Origin: Hyphomonadaceae bacterium
Lineage (GTDB): Bacteria; Pseudomonadota; Alphaproteobacteria; Caulobacterales; Aquidulcibacteraceae
Assembly (NCBI GenBank): GCA_019753175.1
Contig: JAIELK010000005.1
Coordinates: forward strand, 47,947 to 111,946
Direction: 5' to 3'
DNA: 64,000 nt
Shown in pieces: positions 44,355 to 54,439 of the stretch (its first letter is position 1; every line of letters starts with the position of its first letter). A program made the translations under genes and the position numbers. Below the pieces are notes generated by a model. It was not told the DNA's origin. It saw nothing but the letters and a program-made list of their open reading frames with translations, and searched no databases.

Positions 44355-45644
44355 ATGAACAAGCGCGCCGGATTTCACGCTATCGAGACGGCGCATCGCG
44401 ACGAGATCAGCGCTCTTCAGCTTGCGCGCCTAAAGACGACGTTGGCGCACGCATATCGAAATGTGGCGCATTACCGCGCCGCGTTCGACGCGGTCGGCGC
44501 CCATCCGGACCAGCTGAAAACGCTCTCCGACCTCACGCACTTCCCATTCACGACAAAGGAAGACTTCCGCCGCAATTACCCGTTCGACATGTTCGCGGCG
44601 CCGCGCGAACAGATCGCGCGCATCCACGCATCGAGCGGCACGACCGGTCAGCCCATTGTGGTGGGCTATACGGCAGGCGACATTTCGACATGGGCTGATC
44701 TCGTCGCGCGCTCCATTTACGCTTCCGGCGGGCGCGCTGGAGACATCGTGCACATTGCCTATGGTTATGGCCTGTTCACGGGCGGCCTGGGCGCTCATTA
44801 CGGCGCCGAGCGGTTGGGATGCACCGTGGTGCCGATGTCGGGCGGACAAACCGAAAAGCAGGTCCGGCTTATCAGAGATTTCAAACCTGACATTATCATG
44901 GTGACGCCGTCCTACATGCTCGCTTTGGCCGACGAGTTTGTAAGGCAAGGCGTTGACCCACGTTCGTCCAGTCTACGCATCGGCATACATGGCGCCGAAC
45001 CGTGGACTGACGTCATGCGGCGCGAAATCGAGGAGAAGTTCGCCATCGACGCGGTCGATATCTATGGTCTCTCGGAGGTGATCGGTCCTGGCGTCGCCAA
45101 TGAGTGCGCCGAAACCAAGGACGGGCCTACCATTTGGGAGGATCATTTCTACCCGGAGATCATCGATCCGGCCACTGGTGAGGCGCTCGTTGACGGCGAG
45201 GAGGGCGAGCTTGTCTTCACCTCGCTGACAAAAGAAGCGATGCCGATCGTGCGCTACCGCACCCGCGATCTCACGCGCCTACTTCCGGGAACGGCGCGTT
45301 CGATGCGGCGCATGGCGCGCATTCGCGGGCGCTGCGACGACATGCTGATCATACGTGGCGTGAATTTATTTCCAACACAGATCGAAGAGCTGATCTGCGA
45401 AGATCGACGGCTAGCGCCTCATTATGAACTGCATGTTTCGCGCCCGGCGCACTTGGACGAACTCTTAGTGAAGGTCGAAAGCGCTGCGGCCGCAGTGGCG
45501 GAGGCGGCCGCTGCGCGTGAAGCCCTGGCCCAGCGCATCAAGGCAACAATCGGCGTGGGCGCAGCCGTGGAGGTTGTGCAGCCTATGTCCCTAGAGCGGA
45601 GCCAGGGAAAGGCGCGGCGCGTATTCGACTCGCGCAGGTTATGA
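44355..45644 (+). CDS. Phenylacetate-CoA ligase (PaaK) family enzyme
   Basis: 429 residues, the PaaK size. Adenylate-forming motifs: ASSGTTGQPIVVGYT near 95, the YGLSEVIGPGVANEC motif near 240 and a C-terminal GRCDDMLIIRGVNLFPTQIE. Members activate phenylacetate or related aryl acids to CoA esters. It lies in the island, away from the chromosomal paa operon, so it may act on a different aromatic acid. Last gene of the plus-strand operon. Confidence 0.87.
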   Translation: MNKRAGFHAIETAHRDEISALQLARLKTTLAHAYRNVAHYRAAFDAVGAHPDQLKTLSDLTHFPFTTKEDFRRNYPFDMFAAPREQIARIHASSGTTGQPIVVGYTAGDISTWADLVARSIYASGGRAGDIVHIAYGYGLFTGGLGAHYGAERLGCTVVPMSGGQTEKQVRLIRDFKPDIIMVTPSYMLALADEFVRQGVDPRSSSLRIGIHGAEPWTDVMRREIEEKFAIDAVDIYGLSEVIGPGVANECAETKDGPTIWEDHFYPEIIDPATGEALVDGEEGELVFTSLTKEAMPIVRYRTRDLTRLLPGTARSMRRMARIRGRCDDMLIIRGVNLFPTQIEELICEDRRLAPHYELHVSRPAHLDELLVKVESAAAAVAEAAAAREALAQRIKATIGVGAAVEVVQPMSLERSQGKARRVFDSRRL

Positions 45645-45686
45645 GATAGAGTAGTGCACGCTTAATAGGATGCTCGTTCAGCAACA

Positions 45687-46235
45687 TCAACCCTGCCCGT
45701 CGAACCGACGGACCGGATCAACGCCATCCCAGCCCCATGCCGCGCGCCGCAGCGCGCCGAAGAATCCCTCTACCCTGGGATTGATCTCTATGAGCTCGGT
45801 GATGGCGCCCAATGTCGCCGCTGTGTCCAAATAGGCCGCTCTTGCCCCGACCCCGGCCACGCCCGAGAAAACGACGGGCGCGCCCATACCCTCATAGCGC
45901 CTCACGTCGGCATCGTAGGTGCGCGTCGATATCGCCCAGTGATGAAAACCGTAACCGCGCGCAAGCACGCTTTCGCGGTAGATTGAGGGCGCGCCATTGT
46001 TTTGAACAAGCAACGCCACATTCACCGAGCCGCTGAAGCTAAGTCCAATTGTCATATCGACTTCAGTCGGGACGCCGCGATACATCGCGTCATGAAAGGC
46101 GAAGTGCTCGAACAAGAAGAAAGGCCCAACTCCGAGCACCTTAGTCCAATGCGCCAATGCTTGGTCGATGTCCTCAACCAGATAGGCCACCTGCATGATC
46201 GCGCCGAGCGGTTGCCCAAATGAAAGCATTTCCAT
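45687..46235 (-). CDS. VOC (glyoxalase-like) family protein, paralogue 1
   Basis: 182 residues from ATG 46235 (a TTG two codons upstream is possible). Vicinal-oxygen-chelate pattern: GAIMQVAYLVEDIDQALAHW near the start, GYGFHHWAISTRTYDADVRR near 100 with a metal-type His pair, and a C-terminal TLGAITELIEINP. Around 65-70% similar by eye to the paralogue at 47300. Members act as dioxygenases, isomerases or lyases. Last gene of the minus-strand operon. Confidence 0.82.
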   Translation of the reverse strand: MEMLSFGQPLGAIMQVAYLVEDIDQALAHWTKVLGVGPFFLFEHFAFHDAMYRGVPTEVDMTIGLSFSGSVNVALLVQNNGAPSIYRESVLARGYGFHHWAISTRTYDADVRRYEGMGAPVVFSGVAGVGARAAYLDTAATLGAITELIEINPRVEGFFGALRRAAWGWDGVDPVRRFDGQG

Positions 46236-46332
46236 CGACAAACCCGCTTCAGTTAAGGGCGACCCAGCCCATCCGCGTTCAGCCTTGCCCGAGAGAGAAC
46301 ATCGCGATGTCCCGACCTGACGCTGTTCTGGC

Positions 46333-47295
46333 CTAGACCACGCCTAGCTGCTCCTTCAGGCGACGGCTGACCAGAGACAGCGCATCCTTGCCGTGGTCGA
46401 TCACGCCGCTGAATGAAACGAAGCCATGAACAGTGTTCGCGTAGGTCCTGTGCTCAACAGGGATACCTGAAACGGCCAAGCGCTCGGCGTACATCTTGCC
46501 CTCAGAACACAGCGGATCGAATCCGGCGGTTATAACAAGCGCTGGCGGCAGCCCTTCAAGGCTCGATGCCCGCAGCGGCGACATGTAGGGGCTGTTGTAA
46601 TCTTCTTTGCCGGCGGCATACATGTCCGTCAGCCAGACGATGTCCTTGTGGGTGAGAATATAGCCAGCGTCGCCATACTCACGTCGCGAGGGCGTCTCGA
46701 AGGCTGGGTCGCCATCAAGCACAGGATAGATCAACACCTGATAGGCGATGGCCGGTCCGCTGCGGTCACGCGCCATTAGCGCAACCGCTGCAGCAAGATT
46801 GCCGCCAGCGCTGTCGCCGCCGAGAGCAATCCGATCGGCCCGACCACCGAGGTTCGCCGCCTCCCCAGCGGCCCAAACCAGTGCAGCATAGCAATCCTCT
46901 GGCGCGGCGGGAAACTTGTGTTCTGGCGAGCGCCGATAGTCGACGCTGATCACAAGAACGCCAGCATGCACGCACAAGAATCGGCAGATATTGTCATGAG
47001 TGGAGATATCGCCCAGCGCGAAGCCTCCGCCATGAAAAAACAACAATATCGGTAGGGCGCCTGCGCCCTTTTCTGGCCAATAGACTCGAACAGGAACTGG
47101 CCCCGCGGGGCCAATGATCTCTCGCGCCTCACAGGCCGCGACATCCAATTTGGGTCCGCCCGCCATGGCTGACATCTGGCCGAGCGCAGCGCGCGCATCG
47201 GCGACCGACATTTCATGGAGCGGCGGCGCGCCCTCGCCGGCTGCGAGAAATGCTTTGGTTTGTGGATCAAGCTGCATGGAGACGCCTTCCGACAT
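46333..47295 (-). CDS. Hormone-sensitive-lipase-family alpha/beta hydrolase (esterase)
   Basis: 320 residues. The oxyanion motif FFHGGGFALGD at 87-96 and nucleophile Ser162 in LGGDSAGGNLAA define the HSL family; Asp in ITAGFDPLCSEG and His in NTVHGFVSF complete the triad. Cytosolic. Sits between the two VOC paralogues; starts 5 bp after the VOC-2 stop. Probably opens an ester or lactone in the pathway. Confidence 0.9.
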   Translation of the reverse strand: MSEGVSMQLDPQTKAFLAAGEGAPPLHEMSVADARAALGQMSAMAGGPKLDVAACEAREIIGPAGPVPVRVYWPEKGAGALPILLFFHGGGFALGDISTHDNICRFLCVHAGVLVISVDYRRSPEHKFPAAPEDCYAALVWAAGEAANLGGRADRIALGGDSAGGNLAAAVALMARDRSGPAIAYQVLIYPVLDGDPAFETPSRREYGDAGYILTHKDIVWLTDMYAAGKEDYNSPYMSPLRASSLEGLPPALVITAGFDPLCSEGKMYAERLAVSGIPVEHRTYANTVHGFVSFSGVIDHGKDALSLVSRRLKEQLGVV

Positions 47296-47299
47296 TTAC

Positions 47300-47842
47300 T
47301 TACGCGCCGAGCGTACGCACGGGATCTTCGCCATCCCAACCTTGCGCCGCCGCGTGCAGCATGCCGAAGAATTCCTCGACCTTCGGATTGATCTCGATGA
47401 GTTCGATCATGCCGCCAAGCGTCGCGGTCGCGTCCATATAGCCGGCCCGCGCGCCAACCCCAGCCACGCCCGAGAAGGCCAGCGCCATACCCGCTTGTTG
47501 ATGACGCGCGACGTCGGCGTCGAAGTTGCGCGTCGACACTGCCCAGTGATGGAAACCATAACCGCGCTGCTTGACAACGTCTCGATAGACCGAGGGCGCA
47601 TCATTGTTCTGGGCGATTAACTCGAAGCACATCGTGCCGCTGAACGCGAGCGCGAGATCGAGGTCGACATCGGTCGGCTGGCCGCGGTACTTCGCATCGA
47701 GCAGTTTGAAACTCCTGAACAGGAAGAACGGCCCCACGCGAAGCGTCTTCGTCCAATGCTCCAGTTCACGATCCATGTCCTCGACGAAGTAGGCCACCTG
47801 CATGATCGCCCCGAGCGGTTGGCCAAAAGAAAGCGTCTCCAT
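47300..47842 (-). CDS. VOC (glyoxalase-like) family protein, paralogue 2
   Basis: 180 residues from ATG 47842, which lies 1 bp after the ligase stop with GGAGA upstream. METLSFGQPLGAIMQVAYFV mirrors paralogue 1, as does GYGFHHWAVSTRNFDADVAR and TLGGMIELIEINP. Having two copies split by an esterase suggests either two related substrates or a heteromer. Confidence 0.82.
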   Translation of the reverse strand: METLSFGQPLGAIMQVAYFVEDMDRELEHWTKTLRVGPFFLFRSFKLLDAKYRGQPTDVDLDLALAFSGTMCFELIAQNNDAPSVYRDVVKQRGYGFHHWAVSTRNFDADVARHQQAGMALAFSGVAGVGARAGYMDATATLGGMIELIEINPKVEEFFGMLHAAAQGWDGEDPVRTLGA

Positions 47843-47843
47843 T

Positions 47844-49505
47844 TTAGTTCTCCGTGTCATCGGCGGCGCCTTGCGTGCGGCCGAAAGAAAAGTCTTTGTA
47901 GATTTCGCGCAAGGCGGTTTTTTTGATTTTGCCTGTCGCCGTCAGCGGCAGTTCGGAAAGAAAATGCACTTCGTCCGGCAACTGCCACACGGCGACTTTG
48001 CCGCGCAGGAAAGCGAGGATTTCCTCCTCCGTCACCTGCGCGTTCTTCACCGGCACGATCAGCATCAGCGGCCGCTCTTCCCATTTCGGATGATGCACGC
48101 CGATCACTGCTGCTTGGCTGACCTTCGGGTAGCCGGCCGCGGCGTTCTCAAGCTCGATTGAACTGATCCATTCGCCACCCGATTTGATCACATCCTTGGT
48201 GCGGTCGGTGATCTTCATGTACCCATGCGCATCCCAGGCGGCGACATCCCCGGTCGGGAACCACCCGGCCTCATCAAGCATCGCCTCGTGCTCACGCCGA
48301 TAATAACAGCGCGCCGCCCAGGGGCCGCGCACCCACAAATCGCCAGCGGTTTCGCCGTCACGCGGCGCCAGCGCCCCGTTCTTGTCGACGATTTTGATCT
48401 CAAGGCCGTAGAGCGCGCGGCCTTGCTTGGAAAGCTGCATGCGGCGCTCATCGGGGGGAAGTTCATTCACAGCGCGTGTCGCGGTGGCCATGACGCCAAG
48501 CGGGCTGGTTTCGGTCATACCCCAGATTTGCAGCACGGAGACGCCGTATTTTTCGCGGAACGTATCGAGCATCGCCTGCGGAACCGCTGAACCACCGATT
48601 GTTGTGCGTTCAAGTGCGCGAAAACGCTGCCCGGTGATCTGCAAATGCTCGAGCATCATCGTCCATACGGTCGGAACCGCGCAGGCGAAGGTCACCGCCT
48701 CCTCATTGATGAGTTCGAGCAGGCTTGCCGGGTCCATCTTAGGTCCCGGCAGCACCAATTTCGCCCCAACCATCGGCGCGATGTAGGGCATCGCCCAGGC
48801 ATTGGCGTGATACATCGGCGCGATCGGAAGAATGCAATCCTCCGAGCCAAGATTCATCGCCCCTTTCTGCGCCGCGCCGAGCGCGTGCAGGATGGTCGAG
48901 CGATGGCTATAGAGCACGCCCTTTGGATCGCCGGTCGTGCCGGATGTGTAGCAGAGCGAGGAGGCTGTCTCTTCGTCAAAGGTAGGCCAATCAAACGTCT
49001 CTGGTTCCCCCGCGAGCAACTCTTCATAGCATATCAGACCGCGCAACGAACTTGCTGGCATGTCCGCGCGACCACACAGCACGACAAAATGCTCAATGGG
49101 CTTCAGCGCTTCCGCCAAACGCTCCACCAGCGGCAGGAAGCTCACGTCGAGGAACAGCAACCGATCTTCCGCGTGATTGACGATATAGGAAATCTGTTCT
49201 TCGAACAGCCGCGGGTTGACCGTGTGTAGCACCGCCCCCATGCCGGAAACGCCGTAAAACATTTCAAAGTGGCGGTATGTGTTCCAGGCCAGAGAAGCGA
49301 CGCGGTCTCCGGGCTTAACACCGAGGCGCGTCAGCGCGTTGGCCAATCTGCCGGCTCGTGCAAGGCTTTCAGCGTAATTGGTGCGGTGGATCGGACCTTC
49401 GACAGTGCGCGTGACGATTTCCACCCCGCCATGGAAAGCGCCAGCATAGCGCAGCACTGACGAGATCATCAGCGGCGTGTTCTGCATCAGGCCGGTAAGC
49501 ACCAT
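47844..49505 (-). CDS. AMP-dependent acyl-CoA ligase (long-chain fatty-acid/aryl type)
   Basis: 553 residues, ANL superfamily. Motifs: the P-loop [17 protein letters not shown] near 178, [12 protein letters not shown] near 335, [12 protein letters not shown] near 425 and the final Lys in [15 protein letters not shown]. Closest in layout to medium/long-chain acyl-CoA synthetases of alphaproteobacteria. Second CoA ligase in the element, opposite in strand to the PaaK-like one. Confidence 0.9.
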   Translation of the reverse strand: MVLTGLMQNTPLMISSVLRYAGAFHGGVEIVTRTVEGPIHRTNYAESLARAGRLANALTRLGVKPGDRVASLAWNTYRHFEMFYGVSGMGAVLHTVNPRLFEEQISYIVNHAEDRLLFLDVSFLPLVERLAEALKPIEHFVVLCGRADMPASSLRGLICYEELLAGEPETFDWPTFDEETASSLCYTSGTTGDPKGVLYSHRSTILHALGAAQKGAMNLGSEDCILPIAPMYHANAWAMPYIAPMVGAKLVLPGPKMDPASLLELINEEAVTFACAVPTVWTMMLEHLQITGQRFRALERTTIGGSAVPQAMLDTFREKYGVSVLQIWGMTETSPLGVMATATRAVNELPPDERRMQLSKQGRALYGLEIKIVDKNGALAPRDGETAGDLWVRGPWAARCYYRREHEAMLDEAGWFPTGDVAAWDAHGYMKITDRTKDVIKSGGEWISSIELENAAAGYPKVSQAAVIGVHHPKWEERPLMLIVPVKNAQVTEEEILAFLRGKVAVWQLPDEVHFLSELPLTATGKIKKTALREIYKDFSFGRTQGAADDTEN

Positions 49506-49515
49506 GATCGCGGCC

Positions 49516-50295
49516 TCACATAATCTGCATGCCGCCGTCGATCACCAGCTGCGCGCCGGTGACATGGCGGGATTCGTCCGACGCGAGGTACAAAACCCCG
49601 TAGGCGATGTCTTCCGGCGCGCCAAACTCGCCTATCGGAATGCGCGAGCGGAACTGCGCCTCCACGTCCGCCTGGGAAGCGTTCGACTGGCGCGCTGCCT
49701 CCTTGAATAGGTTTTCCAGCATGGGCGTGCGGATCTGGCCTGGATGAACCGAATTGCAGCGGATGCGGGACCCGTCCTGGGCGCAATGCAGCGCCACCGA
49801 CATGGTCAATTGCCGCACCGCCGCCTTGCTCGCGCCATAGGCTGTCAGGAACGGGGTGCCGACCAGCGCGGCGATCGACGACATATTGACGATCGAGCCG
49901 CCGCCGGCGCGGCGCATCGCCGGGATCGCCGCCTTGCAGCCAAGAAAGACACCCTCGGCATTGATGCGATTGATGCGCCGCCATTCGTCCAGTGGCGTGT
50001 TTTCCGGGCTCGCCGCCTCTAACCCATCGCCGACGCCGGCATTGTTCACGAGAATGTTAAGCGCGCCGAGACGCCGCTCGCTCTCCGCCACCACTTCGCT
50101 CCAACGCGCCTCGTCGCTCACATCCTGGCGCAGAAAGACACCGCCAATCTCCTTGGCGACAGCAAGGCCTGCAGCTTCCTGCACGTCGGTGACCAGCACC
50201 CGCGCGCCTTCCGCAGCAAGCAAATGCGCGATCGCCTTGCCGAGGCCGGAAGCTCCGCCGGTGACGATCGCTGTCTTTCCCGAAACGCGCGCCAT
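49516..50295 (-). CDS. Short-chain dehydrogenase/reductase (bile-acid/steroid-like SDR)
   Basis: 259 residues from ATG 50295 with GGGAGA upstream. TAIVTGGASGLGKAIAHLL, NNAGVGDG and catalytic SIVNMSSIAALVGTPFLTAY then GASKAAV are present; SDESRHVTGAQLVIDGG ends it. Followed 10 bp later by the ligase. Its neighbour at 50310 is a related SDR, so two sequential oxidations or two stereo-specific steps are possible. Confidence 0.88.
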   Translation of the reverse strand: MARVSGKTAIVTGGASGLGKAIAHLLAAEGARVLVTDVQEAAGLAVAKEIGGVFLRQDVSDEARWSEVVAESERRLGALNILVNNAGVGDGLEAASPENTPLDEWRRINRINAEGVFLGCKAAIPAMRRAGGGSIVNMSSIAALVGTPFLTAYGASKAAVRQLTMSVALHCAQDGSRIRCNSVHPGQIRTPMLENLFKEAARQSNASQADVEAQFRSRIPIGEFGAPEDIAYGVLYLASDESRHVTGAQLVIDGGMQIM

Positions 50296-50309
50296 GTTCT
50301 CTCCCAAGT

Positions 50310-51098
50310 CTATGTCGTGTGCTTACTGGCTAGGCCCGCGAGCTGTGCGCCATCGACCAGCAGCGGCGATCCGCTGACCATGTCGGCATCGTCGGAAGCC
50401 AGGAAGAGGCACGCTCTGGCGACATCCAGCGGCTTGGCGACACGCCCCATCGGCACCGCCTCGGCCATGCCGGCGAGCATGGCCTCTCGACTCGGAAACG
50501 CCGCGGCGACCGGATCCAGCATTTCGGAATCGACGTAAGTGGGGTGAACGCTGTTGCAGCGAATGCCGGTGCGATATTTGGCGCAATGCAAAGCGACTGA
50601 TTTCGTCAGCGTCGTCACCCCGCCCTTGGTGGCGCTATAGCCGGCGATGTCATCGCCCCCGACCAGCCCCGCGATCGATGAAATATTGACGATGGCGCCG
50701 CCATTGCCGGCCTTGCGCATAGCCTTGACGCCGTGCTTGCAGCCAAGGAAAACGCCGGTGAGATTGACCGCCACCTGCGCGTTCCAGTCCTCGAGCGAAA
50801 GCTCCTCGAAATTTCCCGCCCGGCCGATGCCCGCGCAATTGACCAGCACATCCAATCGTTTGTGGAGTCCAAGGCATGTGGCCATCAGGCCCTGCCATGC
50901 CGGCTCGCTGGCCACATCCAGGGCGTGAGCGTCGCCAGCCTCGCCAAGCAATTTCACCGTCGCTTGCGCGCCCGCTTCATTGATGTCGGCGACTAGGACC
51001 CGCGCACCCTCGGCGGCGAACAATGTGCATGTGGCGCGACCGACGCCAGAGGCCCCGCCGGTGACGATCGCTACCTTTCCGACGAGCCTGCCGGCCAT
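50310..51098 (-). CDS. Short-chain dehydrogenase/reductase
   Basis: 262 residues. VAIVTGGASGVGRATCTLF, NCAGIGRAG, then the catalytic stretch IVNISSIAGLVGGDDIAGYS and ATKGGV. The C-terminal SDDADMVSGSPLLVDGA is SDR-like. Ends 14 bp before the next SDR start. Similar in architecture to cyclohexanol/steroid dehydrogenases, substrate unknown. Confidence 0.88.
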   Translation of the reverse strand: MAGRLVGKVAIVTGGASGVGRATCTLFAAEGARVLVADINEAGAQATVKLLGEAGDAHALDVASEPAWQGLMATCLGLHKRLDVLVNCAGIGRAGNFEELSLEDWNAQVAVNLTGVFLGCKHGVKAMRKAGNGGAIVNISSIAGLVGGDDIAGYSATKGGVTTLTKSVALHCAKYRTGIRCNSVHPTYVDSEMLDPVAAAFPSREAMLAGMAEAVPMGRVAKPLDVARACLFLASDDADMVSGSPLLVDGAQLAGLASKHTT

Positions 51099-51124
51099 TG
51101 GCGTCTCCAGGTGTTGCCAGGTTG

Positions 51125-51766
51125 TTATTGGGACCGATTGAGTTCTAGCCGCAGTTCGATTGTCGCTTCGATGTCGCCATCGGACGATAGACTTCTCAAG
51201 GCGCCGATCTCACGGAATGTGCCGCTTGCCCCGGCGAAATCGCCGGTTCCACCGACGATCTCGCCATGGCGCCCAGCCACGGGACCTACCGTCGATGACT
51301 CCGTGTGCGAGCCAGTCCATCCACGTCCTTCGCTCGCAGCTTCACGGAAGACTCGACCGACCGTCGCGCCCAAGCTCTCCGTCTGGTGAAGAAACAACGT
51401 TCCTTTGCCCACCACCATCACGGTCCAATACGTGTCCCAGACCGCCTCCCCTCCGGGCGAGGACGCAGGCGGGAAGTCCTCAAGCTCAGTAGCCAGTCCA
51501 ACGATCCGACCGGCGCCGTCGCGCACGCGCGCCGTGAGCGCGAGCGCGTTTGGTATGGGCGTGTCAGCCAGCGTGGCGATGCCCGGCGGTGCTTGCCTGA
51601 GCGGCGCACCGCCGCCGTGGGTGAGCGCGATGAAATCGGCCGGCGCCTCGATGACGAAAGAAACCTGCGAGGTTGGCCCATAATCGCTCGATGGCGCACA
51701 CGCCGACATCGCCAAGACGCCCGCGAGTGCGATCCTTCGCGCCAAAGTTGTGGCGCTCAACACCAT
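51125..51766 (-). CDS. Lipoprotein with allene-oxide-cyclase-like barrel features
   Basis: 213 residues from ATG 51766 (GAGAGG upstream). Lipoprotein signal with lipobox MSAC. The mature domain contains WTVMVVGKGTLFLHQTES, then GRHGEIVGGTGDFAGASGTF, a pattern shared with plant allene oxide cyclase/dirigent-type barrels and bacterial relatives. Lies between TonB receptor and SDR genes, so perhaps an envelope-bound substrate-binding or cyclase-like protein. Function is a guess. Confidence 0.6.
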   Translation of the reverse strand: MVLSATTLARRIALAGVLAMSACAPSSDYGPTSQVSFVIEAPADFIALTHGGGAPLRQAPPGIATLADTPIPNALALTARVRDGAGRIVGLATELEDFPPASSPGGEAVWDTYWTVMVVGKGTLFLHQTESLGATVGRVFREAASEGRGWTGSHTESSTVGPVAGRHGEIVGGTGDFAGASGTFREIGALRSLSSDGDIEATIELRLELNRSQ

Positions 51767-51844
51767 GGAATAACCTCTCGAGCGCGCTCCATTTGCGTAC
51801 AATCTGCGCATCGATGCCGGGCCGACGCCAAGAGCCGTCACCTC

Positions 51845-54214
51845 TCAATAAGTATAACGCAGGCTCAGTCCCCATTCGCGGGGACGCCCGAAATTTCCTT
51901 CCACGGTGCCAAAGCTGTCGGCCGCGGAAATCCCCGCCACAATATAGCGTTCATCGGTCAGATTGGTTCCAAACAGCGCGAGTTCAATTCGCTCGTTCGC
52001 GTCTGTCCAGGCAATTCGACCGTTGAAAAGACTCAGTGCCCCTTGTGAAAGGATCGGCGTGTTCTGCGGATCATTGTACACGCGGCTGCGATATGACCAA
52101 TCACCGCGCACGGTGAGATCGCCCATATTTCCAGACAATGGGAACGTATAGCTGGCCGCCGCGCTTGCGGTCCACTCCGGCGTCTTCATGAAGTGTGTGT
52201 CGAGCGTCACGGTGGCGCCCGGATTGAGTTCGGTGTACTCTGCTTGAATATACCCCAGCGACGCCGATAGATTGAGCCCGTCCACGGGAATTGCCGTCAA
52301 CTCGGCCTCCACGCCTGCGGCTTCGGCCTGCCCCGCATTCTCGGTGATGAGAATGAGATTGCCCGTGGTATCGGCGCCGACGCTCGAAATCTGAATGTCG
52401 TCATATTGATTGAAGAACGTCGCGAGATTCAGACGCAGCCGGCGGTCGGAGGAGTCGAACTTCAAGCCAGCCTCGTACGACCAGAGCGACTCCGGCCCGA
52501 ACGACTGCACTTCGGCGGTCGTCGTCGGTCGACCGTTGAAGCCCCCGCTCTTGAATCCCCTTGAAGCAACCGCATAGAGGAAGAGGCCGTCGTTCGCTTG
52601 GTATTCCACCCCAAGGCGCGGAGATAGATCATCGAAATCAGCCGAAACTGTTGTCGGCGGAATGATCGGAACGCCAGCATTTACACGCTGGTGGTGGAGA
52701 AAATAGGTCTTCTCCTCTTGCGTGTAGCGAAGTCCTGCTGTCAGGCTCAGCCTGTCCGTGAGGTCATACGAGCCCTGACCGAAAACCGCGTAGCTCAACG
52801 TATCGACGCGGTTGTAAATGTCGAAATCCAGATCAAACAGCGCGTTAAGCGGATTGCCGACGCCGCCAAGGCAAAGCGTAGGGCAAACCGCTGGCGACAG
52901 CGGGATAACCGCTCCCGGCAGTCCCTCCAGCGCCGCCCAAAGTCCGGACGCCAGCCGCACATCATTCGTATCACGCGCCCATTCGTCAAAATAGTAAGCG
53001 CCAAGAACCCATCTCAGGCGCGAATCCGGCCCACCGCCAAGGAGCTGGAGCTCTTGGCTGAATTGCCGTTGATCAACCATATTGTGTGTTTCAACATATT
53101 GACTGGAGGAGTTGTCGCCATCGCGTCCGAACTCCGCGCCAAGCTCGCGAAACGCCGTGATCGAACGAAGAGTAAGCTCTGCCCCCATGTCCCAACTCGT
53201 TGTCAGCGAGGCGCCCCACAGATCCAAATTTGAGACATTCGGCCCTGTCCCGGTGTTTCGGAATGGCGTTGAGGAATTGACGGTGGGCAGGGCCAGGGCG
53301 CCGGGCGTCGCGACCAGATTCACCCAAAGAGGCGCCAGGCCCGCTGCCGGATCGAACGACAGCAGCGCCGTGTTGGTACTGCCCTGGCGCGCACGGGTGC
53401 CGTCCGCGATAAATGTAAGCGTGAGGTCATTTGTTGGCGTCCACTCAACATGCGCGCGCCCGCCCACTTGATCCTGATCGTCCATTTCGTCGCCGACGAG
53501 CACCCGATCCGTGAAGCCGTCGCGGTTTTGCCACACGCCGGAGACACGAGCGCGCAAATCGTCCGCAAGCGGCAGATCCGCCGATGCCCTAACATCGGCC
53601 CGACCGAACTCACCGGTCGTAAATTGAATCTGGCCGCCAAACTCATCGGAGGGTCTGCGCGAGATCAGATTGATGGCGCCGCCGATCGTGTTCTTGCCGA
53701 ACAACGTCCCCTGCGGGCCGCGCAGCACTTCCAGGCGCTCAAGATCAAGCACGTCAAAGGCCGATCCGGTCGAGCGCGCGTAATAGACACCGTCAATATA
53801 GATCGCGACTCCCGGATCGGTCGTGATCAAGAAATCGACTTGGCCAATGCCGCGCATGTAAATCTGCGGATTGCTCGCCCCGCCGCTCCCCGAGCCAGTG
53901 TTGGACATCGTGAGGTTGGGCACGACGGAGGCGACATCTGTGAGCGTGTTCGCGCCCGATTGCTCCAGCGCATCGGACGTGAACGCTGACACAGCCACGG
54001 GTGTAGATTGCAGGCGCTCCTCGAAGCGTCGCGCGGTGACCACGATATCCTCGACCGTGGCCTCTTCCGCGCTAGACTCCGCTGTCTGTGCAAGGGCGAC
54101 TGTCGGAACCGAGGACAGCGCCGCCGCGAGCAGCCAAGCAGATGCGGCCCCACTCCTGTCAGCCCAGCCCCTGGCCGCGCCAGCGGCGCCGCCACGCAAC
54201 AATCTCCCCTTCAT
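51845..54214 (-). CDS. TonB-dependent outer-membrane receptor
   Basis: 789 residues from ATG 54214. Signal peptide ends near ALAQ; a TonB-box-like EDIVVTARR follows, then the plug domain (ARSTGSAFDVLDLERLEVLR, GPQGTLFGKNTIGGAINLIS) and a 22-strand barrel with a terminal aromatic (WGLSLRYTY). First gene of the minus-strand catabolic operon, and probably imports the island's substrate through the outer membrane rather than iron, since no siderophore genes are near. Confidence 0.92.
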   Translation of the reverse strand: MKGRLLRGGAAGAARGWADRSGAASAWLLAAALSSVPTVALAQTAESSAEEATVEDIVVTARRFEERLQSTPVAVSAFTSDALEQSGANTLTDVASVVPNLTMSNTGSGSGGASNPQIYMRGIGQVDFLITTDPGVAIYIDGVYYARSTGSAFDVLDLERLEVLRGPQGTLFGKNTIGGAINLISRRPSDEFGGQIQFTTGEFGRADVRASADLPLADDLRARVSGVWQNRDGFTDRVLVGDEMDDQDQVGGRAHVEWTPTNDLTLTFIADGTRARQGSTNTALLSFDPAAGLAPLWVNLVATPGALALPTVNSSTPFRNTGTGPNVSNLDLWGASLTTSWDMGAELTLRSITAFRELGAEFGRDGDNSSSQYVETHNMVDQRQFSQELQLLGGGPDSRLRWVLGAYYFDEWARDTNDVRLASGLWAALEGLPGAVIPLSPAVCPTLCLGGVGNPLNALFDLDFDIYNRVDTLSYAVFGQGSYDLTDRLSLTAGLRYTQEEKTYFLHHQRVNAGVPIIPPTTVSADFDDLSPRLGVEYQANDGLFLYAVASRGFKSGGFNGRPTTTAEVQSFGPESLWSYEAGLKFDSSDRRLRLNLATFFNQYDDIQISSVGADTTGNLILITENAGQAEAAGVEAELTAIPVDGLNLSASLGYIQAEYTELNPGATVTLDTHFMKTPEWTASAAASYTFPLSGNMGDLTVRGDWSYRSRVYNDPQNTPILSQGALSLFNGRIAWTDANERIELALFGTNLTDERYIVAGISAADSFGTVEGNFGRPREWGLSLRYTY

Positions 54215-54439
54215 GGCCCTCTCCCACATTATTTCTTGCGACTGCCATCGTTGCAGCGGCTGGCGCAGGAGGCCAATAGCGGGAAACACCTATTTTGGGC
54301 GGCTACATTGGCGCCACGGTTCCATTAACAACGCGAGCGACGCCTGAGTGAATCTCGTCATGCGGCTGAACCGGGGCTGTGCCATAGGCGTGGGCGTCCC
54401 GGCCCCGCGCCGGTCCGACAAGACGGAGGTGCGCTGCGC

